Part shown: in pieces, positions 1-8,487 of the stretch | Position numbering within the stretch: position 1 is the first letter of the stretch | Layout: each line of letters begins with the position of its first letter | DNA from: Methylobacillus flagellatus | GTDB taxonomy: Bacteria > Pseudomonadota > Gammaproteobacteria > Burkholderiales > Methylophilaceae | Direction: 5' to 3' | DNA: 64,000 nucleotides | NCBI RefSeq assembly: GCF_005502435.1 | Contig: NZ_SCOU01000002.1 | Span: forward strand, 372,001 to 436,000 | The notes under the pieces: generated by a model | The model's database searches: none | What the model saw: only the letters and a program-made list of their open reading frames with translations | Told to the model about the DNA's origin: nothing | Made by a program: the position numbers and the translations under genes

Positions 1-231
1 ATCACCATGCTCACGTCCACCTTGGCGGTCGCCAGCCTGCTGACGCCCGTCATCACGGCCGTACTGCTTATCTTGCTGGCTTTGCTTGCCACCCTTGTTC
101 GGGTTGCCAGCATGGTCCGGTTTTTCTGCCCAGGCATTCGCCGTGAACAGGCTGACAGCCAACAGGCTGCTGATCAGGGAACAACGCATCCGGTACTTGC
201 TGTTCTGGTATTGGCTATCATGGCTTTGCAT
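1..231 (-). CDS. Secreted protein, RcnB-like N-terminus (partial)
   Basis: This is the N-terminal 77 codons of a minus-strand gene that runs off the left edge; the frame stays open to base 1. The start is an ATG preceded by AGGAG at good spacing. Residues about 15-36 form a signal peptide (MRCSLISSLLAVSLFTANAWA), and the mature part begins EKPDHAGNPNKGG, followed by a Gln/Asp/Arg/Gly-rich stretch. Small periplasmic RcnB-family proteins often begin this way, but the diagnostic C-terminal part lies outside the window. Export is well supported; the family assignment is tentative. Confidence 0.55.
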   Translation of the reverse strand, partial: MQSHDSQYQNSKYRMRCSLISSLLAVSLFTANAWAEKPDHAGNPNKGGKQSQQDKQYGRDDGRQQAGDRQGGREHGD

Positions 232-325
232 GGTGATCTCCTCTGCTTGTAGGGACTTGTAAGTTTTGTTCATGGTCCGTCCTTCAACGTTTGAATGGCT
301 GAAAGGTTACAACAGCAAGCCTGTG

Positions 326-925
326 TCACCCCACACTACGGCGTTCCATCATGGCTTGTGCCAGCGTGCCACTATCGACATGCTCGATCTCGCCGCCCAT
401 GGGCAGGCCACGGGCGATACGGCTGACGCGCAGACCGCGTGCGCGTAACAAGCCACTGACGTAGTGGGCGGTGGCTTCGCCTTCCACCGTGTAATTGGTG
501 GCCAGGATCACTTCTTCCACTAGGCCATCCTGCGCGCGCTTGATCAGCTTGTCGAGATGGATATCACGCGGCCCGATACCATCCAGTGGCGACAACCGTC
601 CCATCAGCACAAAATAGCGCCCTTTGAAGGCCTGCGTCTGTTCCAGCAGCATGAAATCCGTGGGCATCTCCACTACGCACAACTGCGTCTGGTCGCGTTG
701 TGGCGAGGCGCACATCGGGCACACCGGCTGTTCGCTAAAGTTATTGCACAGGCTGCAATGACTGACCACTTGCAAGGCATTGTCCAGCGCTTGCGCCAGT
801 TTGGCACTGCCCGGCCTGTCGTGTTGCAGCAGATGATAGGCCATGCGTAGCGCTGATTTTGGCCCCACGCCTGGCAGGCAGCGCAAAGCGTCGACCAGTT
901 GCTCCAGTGCGGGCGGGTTACGCAT
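326..925 (-). CDS. recR: Recombination protein RecR
   Basis: RecR acts with RecF and RecO to load RecA onto gapped DNA. The 199-aa product has the family's usual length. It has an N-terminal helix-hairpin-helix ([20 protein letters not shown]), a four-cysteine zinc finger at about 57-72 (CSLC and CPMC) and a Toprim domain across the second half. It is the last gene of the leftward dnaX-ybaB-recR cluster, 9 bp after ybaB, an order typical of proteobacteria. Confidence 0.97.
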   Translation of the reverse strand: MRNPPALEQLVDALRCLPGVGPKSALRMAYHLLQHDRPGSAKLAQALDNALQVVSHCSLCNNFSEQPVCPMCASPQRDQTQLCVVEMPTDFMLLEQTQAFKGRYFVLMGRLSPLDGIGPRDIHLDKLIKRAQDGLVEEVILATNYTVEGEATAHYVSGLLRARGLRVSRIARGLPMGGEIEHVDSGTLAQAMMERRSVG

Positions 926-934
926 GTGGCGACA

Positions 935-1243
935 TCAGAACGGCAATTTCATGCCGGCTGGCATCAGGCCGCTCATGCGCTGCTGCGTAGTGGCTTCGGC
1001 CTTGCGAGCCGCGTCGTTCAATGCGGTCACGATCAGGTCTTCCAGCATCTCGCGGTCATCCATCACGCTGTCGTCTATGCTGACGCGCTTGACCTGGTGT
1101 TTGCAGCTCATGCTGACCTTCACCATGCCATTAGCGGCCTGGCCTTCCACGTCGATATTGGCCAGTTCGGCCTCCGCGCGTTTGATATTTTCCTGCATTT
1201 GCTGGGCCTGTTTCATCAGGTTGCCCATGCCGCCTTTCATCAT
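935..1243 (-). CDS. ybaB: YbaB/EbfC family nucleoid-associated protein
   Basis: This is a small dimeric DNA-binding protein of 102 aa. It begins [17 protein letters not shown], a typical YbaB start, followed by a helix rich in Lys, Glu and Gln and the conserved V-K-V-S-M/C-K pattern. It lies between dnaX and recR on the same strand with short gaps, which is its standard genomic position. The family is linked to nucleoid organisation and sometimes to recombination with RecR. It starts either at the first or the second Met. Confidence 0.95.
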   Translation of the reverse strand: MMKGGMGNLMKQAQQMQENIKRAEAELANIDVEGQAANGMVKVSMSCKHQVKRVSIDDSVMDDREMLEDLIVTALNDAARKAEATTQQRMSGLMPAGMKLPF

Positions 1244-1276
1244 ACGATGCTCCTTGAACGTCTTTGTTGAACTTGA

Positions 1277-3061
1277 TTATTGAATAGGGCGAATGCTGGA
1301 TGGAATGATCTGCGCGCCGAAGTCATTGACCAGCGCCTGTACGAAATCATCCTGACGTATGGCTTGTTCGGCCTCCGACTGCAAGCGCGCCCGTTCCTGG
1401 CCCATCAGCGCAGCAGGGGTGTTGTCGCCACCGCCGGAAGAGAAATGCAATTTGATCGGTCGATCGAAATGCTGGGAGATAGCCTGGCTGAGCTTCTGCT
1501 GATAATTCTGGTTGAGCAAATGACTATGCGCTTGCGGCACGTTCAGGTACATGGCGTTGCCGTCATAGCGCGACAATTCACAATGCTGCGCTAGCGCACG
1601 TGCTAGGCCGAGTTTGAGCTGATCGACCAGGCCACGCCAATTGCCATCGAAGGCGATGGCTTCGATGGCGATGGCGGTAGTGACTAGGTCCATGGCCTCA
1701 TCTGGCGCGGCCACAGCGCTAGTCGGGTCCGCGACAGGGCTGCTGGGGCCATCGGCATGCGAACTGTCATCCTGTTCATGACGGGACACACTCTCTGCCT
1801 GCTTGAGCTGGCGGGGGCTGGATTCAACCGTCTTGCTGGGCGCTGGCCTGGTTTCAGCAGCTAGATCGCTTGCATGAGCCGAGGTCTGACTGCTTAGCGT
1901 CTGCGTAACCGCTGGCGATCTGCCTGCAGGTGCTGGCTCACGGCCCTGGTCGGGGCTGCGCTTGTCGAACGCTTTCTCGCCAGGCATGAATGCCAGCATA
2001 CGCAGCATGCACATGCTGAAGCCAGCTGCTTCGTCGGGTGCCAGACCCAGGTCGCGTTTCCCCAGAATGGCGATCTGATAAAACAGTTGCACCTGTTCAG
2101 CACTCATTTGCGCCGCCATGTCCTGCAGCAGCAGGTGGTCGGGTGATGCGGTATCGGCGGCACCCGGCACGGTCTGCGCCAGTGCGATCTGATAAAGCAG
2201 GTTGGCCAGATCGGACAGGGCGGTGGGGAAGCTGATGCTGCGCTGTTCCATCTCGCGCACCTGTTGCAGCAGCGAGGTTCCATCACTGCGCAACAGCGCT
2301 TGTAACAGCGCAAACAGATAACGCTGGTCGATGGCCCCCAGCATTTGCCGCACTTCGGCTTCGCTGACTTTGTCGCCGCCGTAGGCGATGGCCTGGTCCA
2401 GCAGGGAGAGTGCGTCGCGCATGCTGCCAGCCGCAGCACGCGCTACCAGTTGCAGCGCAGCTAGCTCGGCCGGGATCTGTTCCGCAGCCAGTACGGTCTG
2501 CATGTGCTCGGCGATGACGCTGGCGGACAGTTGGCGCAGATTGAACTGCAGGCAGCGCGATAATACCGTGACCGGGACTTTTTGCGGGTCTGTGGTGGCC
2601 AGGATGAATTTGACGTGCGCCGGTGGTTCTTCCAGCGTCTTCAGCATGGCGTTGAACGCGTGGCCGGTCAGCTGGTGCACTTCATCCAGCATGTAGACCT
2701 TGAAGCGCCCTTGCGTAGGCGCGTAGATGGCTTTTTCCAGCAACGCGGTCATGTCGTCGATGCCGCGATTGGAAGCCGCATCCATCTCCACATAGTCGAT
2801 GAAGCTGCCTTGGTCGATGCCCACACATGCGCTGCATTTGCCGCACGGCGTGGCAGTGATGCCGGTTTCGCAATTGAGGGATTTGGCGACGATGCGCGAC
2901 AGCGTGGTCTTGCCCACACCGCGGGTCCCCGTGAATAAATAAGCGTGATGCAGGCGTTGCTGTTCGAGGGCGTTGTGCAGCGCGCGAACCACATGTTCCT
3001 GGCCCACCAATGCATCAAACGATTTTGGTCGCCACTTTCTGGCGAGAACCTGATAACTCAT
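1277..3061 (-). CDS. dnaX: DNA polymerase III subunit gamma/tau
   Basis: This is the clamp-loader ATPase. The start chosen is MSYQVLARKWRPKSFDALVG, the family-typical N-terminus, giving 594 aa; the frame is open further upstream, but that would add an atypical 38-residue leader. It has Walker A GTRGVGKTT near 45-53, a zinc module with CxxC-type cysteines near 64-79, and DEVHQLT as the Walker B region. The C-terminal third is Pro/Ser/Ala-rich, then a tau-like domain. No A AAA AAG-type slippery heptamer was seen on the coding strand, so there is no visible signal for a separate gamma form. Confidence 0.96.
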   Translation of the reverse strand: MSYQVLARKWRPKSFDALVGQEHVVRALHNALEQQRLHHAYLFTGTRGVGKTTLSRIVAKSLNCETGITATPCGKCSACVGIDQGSFIDYVEMDAASNRGIDDMTALLEKAIYAPTQGRFKVYMLDEVHQLTGHAFNAMLKTLEEPPAHVKFILATTDPQKVPVTVLSRCLQFNLRQLSASVIAEHMQTVLAAEQIPAELAALQLVARAAAGSMRDALSLLDQAIAYGGDKVSEAEVRQMLGAIDQRYLFALLQALLRSDGTSLLQQVREMEQRSISFPTALSDLANLLYQIALAQTVPGAADTASPDHLLLQDMAAQMSAEQVQLFYQIAILGKRDLGLAPDEAAGFSMCMLRMLAFMPGEKAFDKRSPDQGREPAPAGRSPAVTQTLSSQTSAHASDLAAETRPAPSKTVESSPRQLKQAESVSRHEQDDSSHADGPSSPVADPTSAVAAPDEAMDLVTTAIAIEAIAFDGNWRGLVDQLKLGLARALAQHCELSRYDGNAMYLNVPQAHSHLLNQNYQQKLSQAISQHFDRPIKLHFSSGGGDNTPAALMGQERARLQSEAEQAIRQDDFVQALVNDFGAQIIPSSIRPIQ

Positions 3062-3153
3062 ATGCGATTGGACCCCGGAGATGCAGCCTGTCACTCTAGC
3101 GGAAAACCTGAACCGCGTCCAAGCACGGCCATCACGGATAACAACTGGAAAGG

Positions 3154-3249
3154 GGGCGAGCCTAACCCCCGGCACTTGCTACATAGTTGTGGCTGCTTGC
3201 TTCCGCACCTGACCAGGTTGGCTACTTCACAATGCGGGGAGGCCCGCCT
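3154..3249 (-). ncRNA. ffs: Signal recognition particle RNA (4.5S-type)
   Basis: On the minus strand the segment contains the SRP RNA core ACCTGGTCAGG, TGCGGAAGCAAGCAGCC and, after it, TGCCGGGGG, matching the bacterial small SRP RNA apical loop. The outer ends pair (GGCGGGCC with GGCTCGCC), closing a hairpin of about 95 nt. It lies just upstream of dnaX, as in many betaproteobacteria. The ends are estimated from the terminal pairing and the promoter position. Confidence 0.93.
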
Positions 3250-3255
3250 TGTGTA

Positions 3256-3283
3256 ATGGTAACCGAAAGCCGGGCGAGTTCAA
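3256..3283 (-). promoter_or_regulatory. Promoter of ffs
   Basis: On the minus strand TTGAAC is followed after 16 bp by TACCAT. The predicted transcription start falls at about 3249, matching the 5' end expected from the RNA's terminal helix. The fit between promoter and folded RNA end is the main support. Confidence 0.6.
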
Positions 3284-3343
3284 AATCGGCAGCGCGCCAA
3301 ATCGTCAGAAACGCGCGCGGCAGAAACAAGCTGTCGTCATTAT

Positions 3344-3372
3344 TTGGACTAGGCCGATACTTGCGCTATAAT
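3344..3372 (+). promoter_or_regulatory. Promoter of tRNA-Ser
   Basis: TTGGAC (3344-3349), a 17-bp spacer and a perfect TATAAT (3367-3372) lie just upstream of the tRNA, followed by the GC-rich discriminator GCGCGCC typical of stable RNA promoters. Confidence 0.85.
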
Positions 3373-3386
3373 GCGCGCCTTGTCGC

Positions 3387-3476
3387 GGAGAGGTGGATGA
3401 GCGGTTTAAGTCACCACCCTGGAAAGGTGGCACAGGGGTAACTCTGTCGCGGGTTCGAATCCCGCCCTCTCCGCCA
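3387..3476 (+). tRNA. tRNA-Ser(GGA), host gene used as prophage attachment site
   Basis: The acceptor stem GGAGAGG pairs with CCTCTCC, the anticodon stem-loop reads CACCCTGGAAAGGTG with anticodon GGA, and there is a long class II variable arm, a T-loop GGTTCGAATCC and an encoded CCA. The last 14 bases are repeated at 40482-40495, so the prophage has integrated into the 3' end and restores an intact tRNA. Confidence 0.97.
3463..3476 (+). repeat. attL core (CGCCCTCTCCGCCA)
   Basis: This is the 14-bp 3' end of tRNA-Ser, including the CCA. An identical copy lies at 40482-40495. Flanking bases differ between the copies, which fixes the core length. It marks the left prophage boundary. Confidence 0.9.
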
Positions 3477-3612
3477 ACCTGCTTTTCCATAAGCGTCCAG
3501 TTTCTTCCAGATGCATCCACAAAGCCCTGTTATATATAGGGCATCCTTTGATTTAATCCCTCGATTCTTTCCATATACTTCCATTTGCGTGCGATTGCAT
3601 CCGCAGGTGAAG

Positions 3613-3661
3613 TGTGGTTAATTGTGTGGTCATTGTTAACCACATAGTTTCCTGACCACAC
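3613..3661. promoter_or_regulatory. Integrase arm-type sites near attL
   Basis: TGTGGTT (3613-3619) and TGTGGTCA (3625-3632) are separated by 5 bp, and inverted copies follow (TTAACCAC 3636-3643, TGACCACAC 3653-3661). The direct pair recurs with identical spacing at 40399-40418 near attR, which points to integrase or excisionase binding sites. They also overlap the region upstream of int and could autoregulate it. Confidence 0.65.
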
Positions 3662-3664
3662 TTT

Positions 3665-4873
3665 ATGAAGCTGACCGACATGAAATGCCGTGCTGCCAAG
3701 TGCGACGGCCAGAAAATCCTCAAGTTAGGCGATGGAGGTGGGTTGTACCTTTGGGTGCTAGACACTGGTCGCAAATTTTGGAAATTTCGCTACAAGATCG
3801 ACCAGCGCGAGAACAGCCTTACCATTGGTGACTACCCTGGCGTAAGCATCACAGACGCTCGGAAGAAGGCGCGCGAGTGGCAGGACATGCTGAAGAGTGG
3901 TCAAGATCCATCCTCCGAGCGAAGACGTGCGACGCGAGTCCCGGTGGAGGTTGCTAACAGCTTCGAGGTGGTGGGCCGGGAGTGGTACGAGAAGAATGAG
4001 TCACTGTGGAAGCCCGCCCATGCAAAGGATGTCCTTAGGCGACTGGAGGTGAACATCTTCCCTCACCTGGGGAAGCGCGCTATCGATAGAATCAAAGGCC
4101 CCGAGTTGCTTGAGGTCATTATGATCATGGAAAAGCGAGGGGCCACTGATCTCAGTCACCGGGTCAACAGCGTGGTTGGCCAAGTATTCCGCTATGGGAT
4201 TGCGAAGGGCATTTGCAATTACGATATTGCTGCCAGCATCAAAGATGCGCTCAAGCCACATAAGGTAGTCAACCAGTCGTGTATCCCTATCAAGTCGATT
4301 GGCCAGCTGATGCGGGACATTGCGACGTACCGCGAGAAAGGCGGTGATGAGCACACGATGCTGGGTTTGCAGCTGCTGGCACACACATTCCCGCGCACTA
4401 TGGAGCTGATCAGTTCACACAAGTCGGAGTTCGATCTGGATGCTGGCGTGTGGGAAGTGCCTGAAGGCCGGATGAAGAACGGCCAAGCTCACATTGTGCC
4501 GCTATCCACACAAGTCAAACAGATTGTGACGCGCCTGATCGAGTTAAGTGGGCACAGTGATTACTTATTGCCAGGTTTGACGTTTAGAACGCACATCAGC
4601 ACTAATACGCTACTGTATGCGCTTTATCGACTTGGGTATCGTCACAGAATGACTGGCCACGGGTTCAGGGCCATGGCTTCAACCGTGCTGAACGAAAGCG
4701 GCTGGAACTCAGCATGGATCGAGATGCAGCTGGCCCACCATGATAAGAACAAGGTCCGGGCTGCCTACAATCGGGCGCAGTATTTGAAATACAGAAAAGA
4801 GATGATGCAGTGGTGGTCTGATTATCTTGAGGCAGCGGAACAAGGAAAGCCGCTGCCCGAGTATAACGACTGA
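3665..4873 (+). CDS. Prophage integrase, P4-type tyrosine recombinase
   Basis: This is a 402-aa site-specific recombinase. It has the N-terminal DUF4102-type arm-binding domain of P4 integrases (LGDGGGLYLWV, KFWKFRYKIDQRENSLTIG). The catalytic domain shows the first Arg in HTFPRTMEL, the box HGFRAMAST, the downstream HH of LAHHDKNKVR and the Tyr nucleophile in RAAYNRAQY. It lies about 190 bp from attL and reads into the prophage. The family commonly integrates at tRNA 3' ends, as here. Confidence 0.96.
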   Translation: MKLTDMKCRAAKCDGQKILKLGDGGGLYLWVLDTGRKFWKFRYKIDQRENSLTIGDYPGVSITDARKKAREWQDMLKSGQDPSSERRRATRVPVEVANSFEVVGREWYEKNESLWKPAHAKDVLRRLEVNIFPHLGKRAIDRIKGPELLEVIMIMEKRGATDLSHRVNSVVGQVFRYGIAKGICNYDIAASIKDALKPHKVVNQSCIPIKSIGQLMRDIATYREKGGDEHTMLGLQLLAHTFPRTMELISSHKSEFDLDAGVWEVPEGRMKNGQAHIVPLSTQVKQIVTRLIELSGHSDYLLPGLTFRTHISTNTLLYALYRLGYRHRMTGHGFRAMASTVLNESGWNSAWIEMQLAHHDKNKVRAAYNRAQYLKYRKEMMQWWSDYLEAAEQGKPLPEYND

Positions 4874-4876
4874 AGG

Positions 4877-5101
4877 CTAGGCTGCTTTTTGTTCCGGCTG
4901 CCAGGTTCCCATTACGAAGCTATCAATGTCAGATGACAGCCAGCCTAATACCTTACGATCTGGAAAGCGGTTTGCGCGGATCTCGGCGTATATCCAGGAC
5001 TTCTTCCGATTGACGCGCTGTTCCACTCTCGCCAGACTGAGGTAACTTGGGGGTGTTGACTGTTCAAACCTAGATGTTGTCTCGTGAGATTTATTCATCA
5101 T
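4877..5101 (-). CDS. AlpA-family regulator, excisionase candidate
   Basis: This is a 74-aa protein with an AlpA-type winged helix: YLSLARVEQRVNRKKSWIYA, then RFPDRKVLGWLSSDIDSFV. An upstream in-frame GTG is possible, but the tandem ATG at 5099-5101 is preceded by AAAGGTAAGAGA, a better ribosome site. It is the last gene of the leftward early operon and converges on int with a 3-bp gap. AlpA proteins regulate integrase or act as excisionases, so this is the best Xis candidate in the prophage. Confidence 0.85.
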   Translation of the reverse strand: MMNKSHETTSRFEQSTPPSYLSLARVEQRVNRKKSWIYAEIRANRFPDRKVLGWLSSDIDSFVMGTWQPEQKAA

Positions 5102-5122
5102 TCTCTTACCTTTATGCACTTA

Positions 5123-5380
5123 CTAGCGGCATGACAGCGCGATCCATAACCCACGAGGTGGGTAGGTGGCGTGGTCAAAGTGATCGATCTCTACCAGGCC
5201 CTGCGCTTTGAGTTGCTGCAGCGCATAGGTGATGTCCCGGCGGTTGGCCCCCGATTTACTCAGGGCTTCCAGATCGATGTTACTAAGTGGCTCGTGGCTA
5301 TTGCTGAGGATCTGCAGTATTTCATCGCGGAGTACGATCTCGACCTTGCCCAGCTGTTCAATCATGATGGCGTTAAACAT
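5123..5380 (-). CDS. Small phage protein, winged-helix-like
   Basis: This 85-aa product is of unknown function. The sequence LRDEILQILSNSHEPLSNIDLEALSKSGANRR has the pattern of a winged-helix DNA-binding domain, with an ALQQLKAQGLVEI recognition/wing region. The start has AGGAGACGC upstream and overlaps the stop of the preceding gene by 8 bp. It belongs to the leftward early operon; a regulatory role is possible but unproven. Confidence 0.75.
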   Translation of the reverse strand: MFNAIMIEQLGKVEIVLRDEILQILSNSHEPLSNIDLEALSKSGANRRDITYALQQLKAQGLVEIDHFDHATYPPRGLWIALSCR

Positions 5381-6020
5381 GGTGCGTCTCCTCAGGGTGG
5401 GTGTTGATGCCTTCCAACATGGCGGAGATCATGGCGCTGCGCATTCCCTCAATCGTCTTGTCCATGGAGTAATGCTCCAAGCTTGAGCCAGACGCTTGTA
5501 GTACCGCTTCCAGGTGGCTGTCTACCGCGCTCACCACCTCATCGTTATTTAGCAGGTCTTCAATATTTTTGAACTTATATGAGACTCTATTGCTACCCCG
5601 CCTTGGCTTGGATATGACGAAAGCATCGTCGTAGCCGGTTACTAGTATCACTGGATCATGGCTTGAAATGCCGGCTTTGAACTGCTTGGAAAGGCGGTCT
5701 AGTACCTCTGTGGGCAGCATCCGCTTGAACCCCAAAATCAGCTGATCTGTATCCGAGTTGATTTCAACCGGCAGTTGTTTAATAAGTGGCCATCCATGCA
5801 TCCACATTAAGGTTATGAAATTGGCGGCGCTGATGTGGTCACCTTGGCGTATCTGCTCGAACATCTGCTGCCGGCAGGAATCTTCCCAGCACACCATCTC
5901 ACCCTGGTGCGCCTGGAGGTGCAACTGGATGAGTTTCTCAACCATTTGAGCGGTGAAGGACCCGATCAGGTAGGCGGTTTCTTGCGGCAGTTCGTCGCCG
6001 GTGTCGATGTGGAGCATCAT
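5373..6020 (-). CDS. Hypothetical phage early protein
   Basis: This is a 215-aa protein that I do not recognise. It is acidic, without membrane segments or clear motifs. The start overlaps the parB-like stop by an ATGA junction, showing translational coupling in the leftward operon. The C-terminal part (about 165-210) is helical. It could be part of the recombination or early take-over functions usual for this position, but nothing in the sequence shows it. Confidence 0.75.
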   Translation of the reverse strand: MMLHIDTGDELPQETAYLIGSFTAQMVEKLIQLHLQAHQGEMVCWEDSCRQQMFEQIRQGDHISAANFITLMWMHGWPLIKQLPVEINSDTDQLILGFKRMLPTEVLDRLSKQFKAGISSHDPVILVTGYDDAFVISKPRRGSNRVSYKFKNIEDLLNNDEVVSAVDSHLEAVLQASGSSLEHYSMDKTIEGMRSAMISAMLEGINTHPEETHHV

Positions 6021-7771
6021 ACTGCGACCCCCTCGGTTTGCTCGGGCGCTGCAGCGGCCGAGACAGACGTTTGCACGTCGGCGTTAGCCGACACCTTTTG
6101 TGATTGCCTACGGGCACGCTTGGCCAGCTCGGCGGTTTTGATCTTCGCGTGCGCAGCGGGGACCGTTTGCCCTTCGGCCAGCTGATCAACCGCTTGCGCA
6201 GCAGGAGGTGGGGTAGGGACCAGTTCGGCCAACGGGGTATCAGGGTCAATGCCGGCGGCAAGTGCAAACCCGCGAAACTGTTCGGACGGGTTGCGCTCTT
6301 CGGCATCCTCTGTCCACCAGTCGGGGACGTTAGCGTCATCAAATGCGAAGGTGGCCGCGTAAAACACTATTACATCCATGATGCTAAGGCTGCATGCCCA
6401 CTCTAACAAGGCTTCGTCATCTCCTGAAATTGGCCCGCCAGCCATTGCAGAGGCCGCCAGTTTAGCGGCCACATCCGGCAGCCTATGTTCAATCATGACC
6501 TTCGCCAAATATATGGCAACGAGCCCACGGCGACGCGCAAGAGTGCCAAGTCCATCCTGGCGGCCATCTACAGCATCTGAGCACGTGGCCTTAATCGCTT
6601 TTCTCATGATGGCCAGCCTGCGTTCACGCTCGGCTTCAGCAGCGGCCACTTCCAGGCGTCGCTGCTTTTGGTATTCGTTTTCTTCACTCACCGGGCGGGT
6701 GATCTCGCCGGCATCGATCTTTTCCTGCAGCTTCTGCGCCAACGCCCCGCGCTCATACACCTCCCGCGTGTTGTTGTTTTTGTCGATGACGGTAATCGGT
6801 TCGGGCATGTCTTCGCGCAGCAGCTCGGTGACCTCTGTGCCATCGATGAATATCCGCTGGCCATTGGCGGGCTCGTAGCCGCCTGTGATGTAGCTATTAG
6901 CCCCGTAGGGTGCGATTTGTTCGGCCTGTTCGCCGTGGATGACGCGCTTGCCTGAGGTAATGAGCTGCTGGGCGTGGGCGGCCTTTTTCTGCGCAAAACA
7001 GTCGGGGTCTGTGCAGACGTCTGCACTGTCGATGTCGTTGAACAGTTCGGGGTAGTTGCCGCTGCGCTTGGGGCAGCTGAGGCATGAGCCGGCAGCGGGC
7101 AGCAGGTCGGCTGTGTGCCGATCAAACTGGGCCTTGGTGAGATCCAGCGTGTAGCGCTCACGAATGTGGTGGGCAGCCTGGCGGAAGCTCATGGGCTCAC
7201 CGTTGGTTTTACTCACCACTTCTTTCACTGCCTGGGTCTGCAGCTTTTCGCCAGGGATACGGGCGATGAGGATGCTGACCTCTTTGGCCAGCGCGCCATC
7301 ATAGAACTTGTCTTTGGCGTAGGTACACAATTCGCACAGTTTCAGCTTGCTGTACACGCTGCTTTTGCTGATGCCCAGTTTTTCAGCCAGCTGCTCGGCG
7401 GTGTAGTGCTGATGCTGCATGAGGTATTTGAGGCCTTCGGCCTCTTCCATGGGGTGCACATCGCGGCGCTTGAGGTTTTCCAGGATCTGCAGCTCCAGCG
7501 CCTGGGCGTCGCTCAGCTCACGCACCATCACCGGCACGGTCTCTTGCTGTGCGGCGATGCTGGCACGGTAGCGGCACTCGCCCGCCACGATCTGGTACTT
7601 GCCCAGAGTGAGCGGGTGAGGGCGCACCAACAGCGGCTGGATGACGCCCACTTCGCGGATGCTGTTGGCCAGCTCGGCGATCCATTCCTCCGAAAAGCGC
7701 TTGCGGGGGTTGGTTGGGCTGGGTTCCAGATCCAGAATGGGGATGATCTTGTACTCTTCAGCGGGGTGCAT
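6017..7771 (-). CDS. ParB/RepB/Spo0J-like phage protein
   Basis: This is a 584-aa protein starting MHPAEEYKII after AGGAGCCACC; the frame is open upstream, but the added residues are the antisense of neighbouring genes. Residues 8-100 form a ParB N-terminal domain with GECRYRA at 64-70 (family GERRxRA), and an HTH lies at about 123-142. A cysteine cluster follows (C230, C233, C253, C258), then a long variable C-terminal region. No ParA is encoded in the prophage, so classical partition is unlikely. A role in DNA binding, transcription or replication control of the phage is more likely. It carries one copy of the GCAGACGTCTGC palindrome. Confidence 0.85.
   Translation of the reverse strand: MHPAEEYKIIPILDLEPSPTNPRKRFSEEWIAELANSIREVGVIQPLLVRPHPLTLGKYQIVAGECRYRASIAAQQETVPVMVRELSDAQALELQILENLKRRDVHPMEEAEGLKYLMQHQHYTAEQLAEKLGISKSSVYSKLKLCELCTYAKDKFYDGALAKEVSILIARIPGEKLQTQAVKEVVSKTNGEPMSFRQAAHHIRERYTLDLTKAQFDRHTADLLPAAGSCLSCPKRSGNYPELFNDIDSADVCTDPDCFAQKKAAHAQQLITSGKRVIHGEQAEQIAPYGANSYITGGYEPANGQRIFIDGTEVTELLREDMPEPITVIDKNNNTREVYERGALAQKLQEKIDAGEITRPVSEENEYQKQRRLEVAAAEAERERRLAIMRKAIKATCSDAVDGRQDGLGTLARRRGLVAIYLAKVMIEHRLPDVAAKLAASAMAGGPISGDDEALLEWACSLSIMDVIVFYAATFAFDDANVPDWWTEDAEERNPSEQFRGFALAAGIDPDTPLAELVPTPPPAAQAVDQLAEGQTVPAAHAKIKTAELAKRARRQSQKVSANADVQTSVSAAAAPEQTEGVAV
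7013..7024. repeat. 12-bp palindrome GCAGACGTCTGC, copy 1
   Basis: A perfect palindrome, extended to 16 bp (7011-7026) by flanking GT/AC, lies inside the ParB-like gene. Identical 12-mers occur at 15469-15480 and 24941-24952, both intergenic. A weaker variant is at 6063-6076. Confidence 0.6.
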
Positions 7772-7779
7772 GGTGGCTC

Positions 7780-7920
7780 CTAAAAGTTGCTGCAGCCACC
7801 CACGATGGGGCAGTGCAGGCTGCTGATGATGGGTTCGGGTTGGGCTTGGTGGTCGTTGACCAGGGCGAAGGCCAGTAGGACCAGCGCCACTACAAGCAGG
7901 GTTCTCAGGTCGATGTTCAT
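7780..7920 (-). CDS. Small single-pass membrane protein (46 aa)
   Basis: This short frame has one strong membrane segment (LLVVALVLLAFALV) after MNIDLRT and a soluble tail ending CPIVGGCSNF with two cysteines. Its ATG overlaps the stop of the preceding gene as ATGA, and it ends 8 bp before the ParB-like start, so it fills the operon exactly. No function is recognisable; small phage inner-membrane proteins can affect host physiology. Confidence 0.6.
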   Translation of the reverse strand: MNIDLRTLLVVALVLLAFALVNDHQAQPEPIISSLHCPIVGGCSNF

Positions 7921-8318
7921 GCGGCACCGCCCTGCTGCTGGGTGGCCTGCCGGCGGGCACGCATGTCCTGGAAGATGCCTTGCAGGTGCAGGGCGGCCTC
8001 GGTGGCTTTGGCTGCGCGCTCTTCCTGGTTGACGGTGGCTTTCTGGATGGCGGCCAGGTCGGTTTTATAGAGGTTGAGCGCCGGGCCGTGGCGGCCAGAG
8101 AGGTGAGATTTACCACCACGGTGGATCATGCTGATGGCGCGCAGCCTATCCACCGCATAGTTGATGCGCGAGTTGGGCAGCGGCTGGCCGGCCGCTTTTA
8201 AGGCCTTGCGCAGATCGTCAATGGTCCAGGGCGCATTGTTGGTGGCGGCGGCCATGCTGATCAGCACGTTGCTGATGAGCTTGAGGGTGTCGAGGTGCTG
8301 TGCGCTAGGCATGGTCAT
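7917..8318 (-). CDS. Hypothetical phage early protein
   Basis: This is a 133-aa protein with a helical N-terminal half that resembles a winged-helix fold (WTIDDLRKALKAAG, NYAVDRLRAISMIHRGG) and an Ala/Gln-rich helical tail. Start MTMPSAQHL has AGAGGTG upstream. It overlaps both neighbours in the leftward operon. No family is recognised with certainty. Confidence 0.75.
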   Translation of the reverse strand: MTMPSAQHLDTLKLISNVLISMAAATNNAPWTIDDLRKALKAAGQPLPNSRINYAVDRLRAISMIHRGGKSHLSGRHGPALNLYKTDLAAIQKATVNQEERAAKATEAALHLQGIFQDMRARRQATQQQGGAA

Positions 8319-8487
8319 GGCGGGCCACCTCTTTACTTGTGACGCACACGCGGTGCCAGCCTGCGGGGATGGTAGGGGAGAGCACGGCGCGCTGGCCGTT
8401 GCTGATCAGGTGCAGGTGCTGCGCCTGGGCTAGCTTGGCAGCGGCCAGCAGCTCTGCTTCTTCGGGCAAGAGGATGGTGAGGCTCAT
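8305..8487 (-). CDS. Hypothetical small phage protein
   Basis: This is a 60-aa protein, MSLTILLPEEAELLAAAKLA..., without recognisable motifs. It is accepted as real because it is fused by short overlaps to the genes on both sides (4 bp with 8484-8705, 14 bp with 7917-8318) on the same strand. Function is unknown. Confidence 0.6.
   Translation of the reverse strand: MSLTILLPEEAELLAAAKLAQAQHLHLISNGQRAVLSPTIPAGWHRVCVTSKEVARHDHA

Noticed and set aside
7-252. Plus-strand frame of 81 aa at the left edge
   Set aside because: It is antisense to a minus-strand gene with a good ribosome site and signal peptide; the hydrophobic plus-strand product is the reverse of that gene.
1277-3061. Programmed frameshift in dnaX
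   Set aside because: No A AAA AAG-type heptamer was found on the coding strand; only runs of five A.
6017-8119. 700-aa version of the ParB-like protein
   Set aside because: The first 116 codons are antisense-like overlap with neighbouring genes; the ATG at 7771 has a strong ribosome site and begins the ParB domain.
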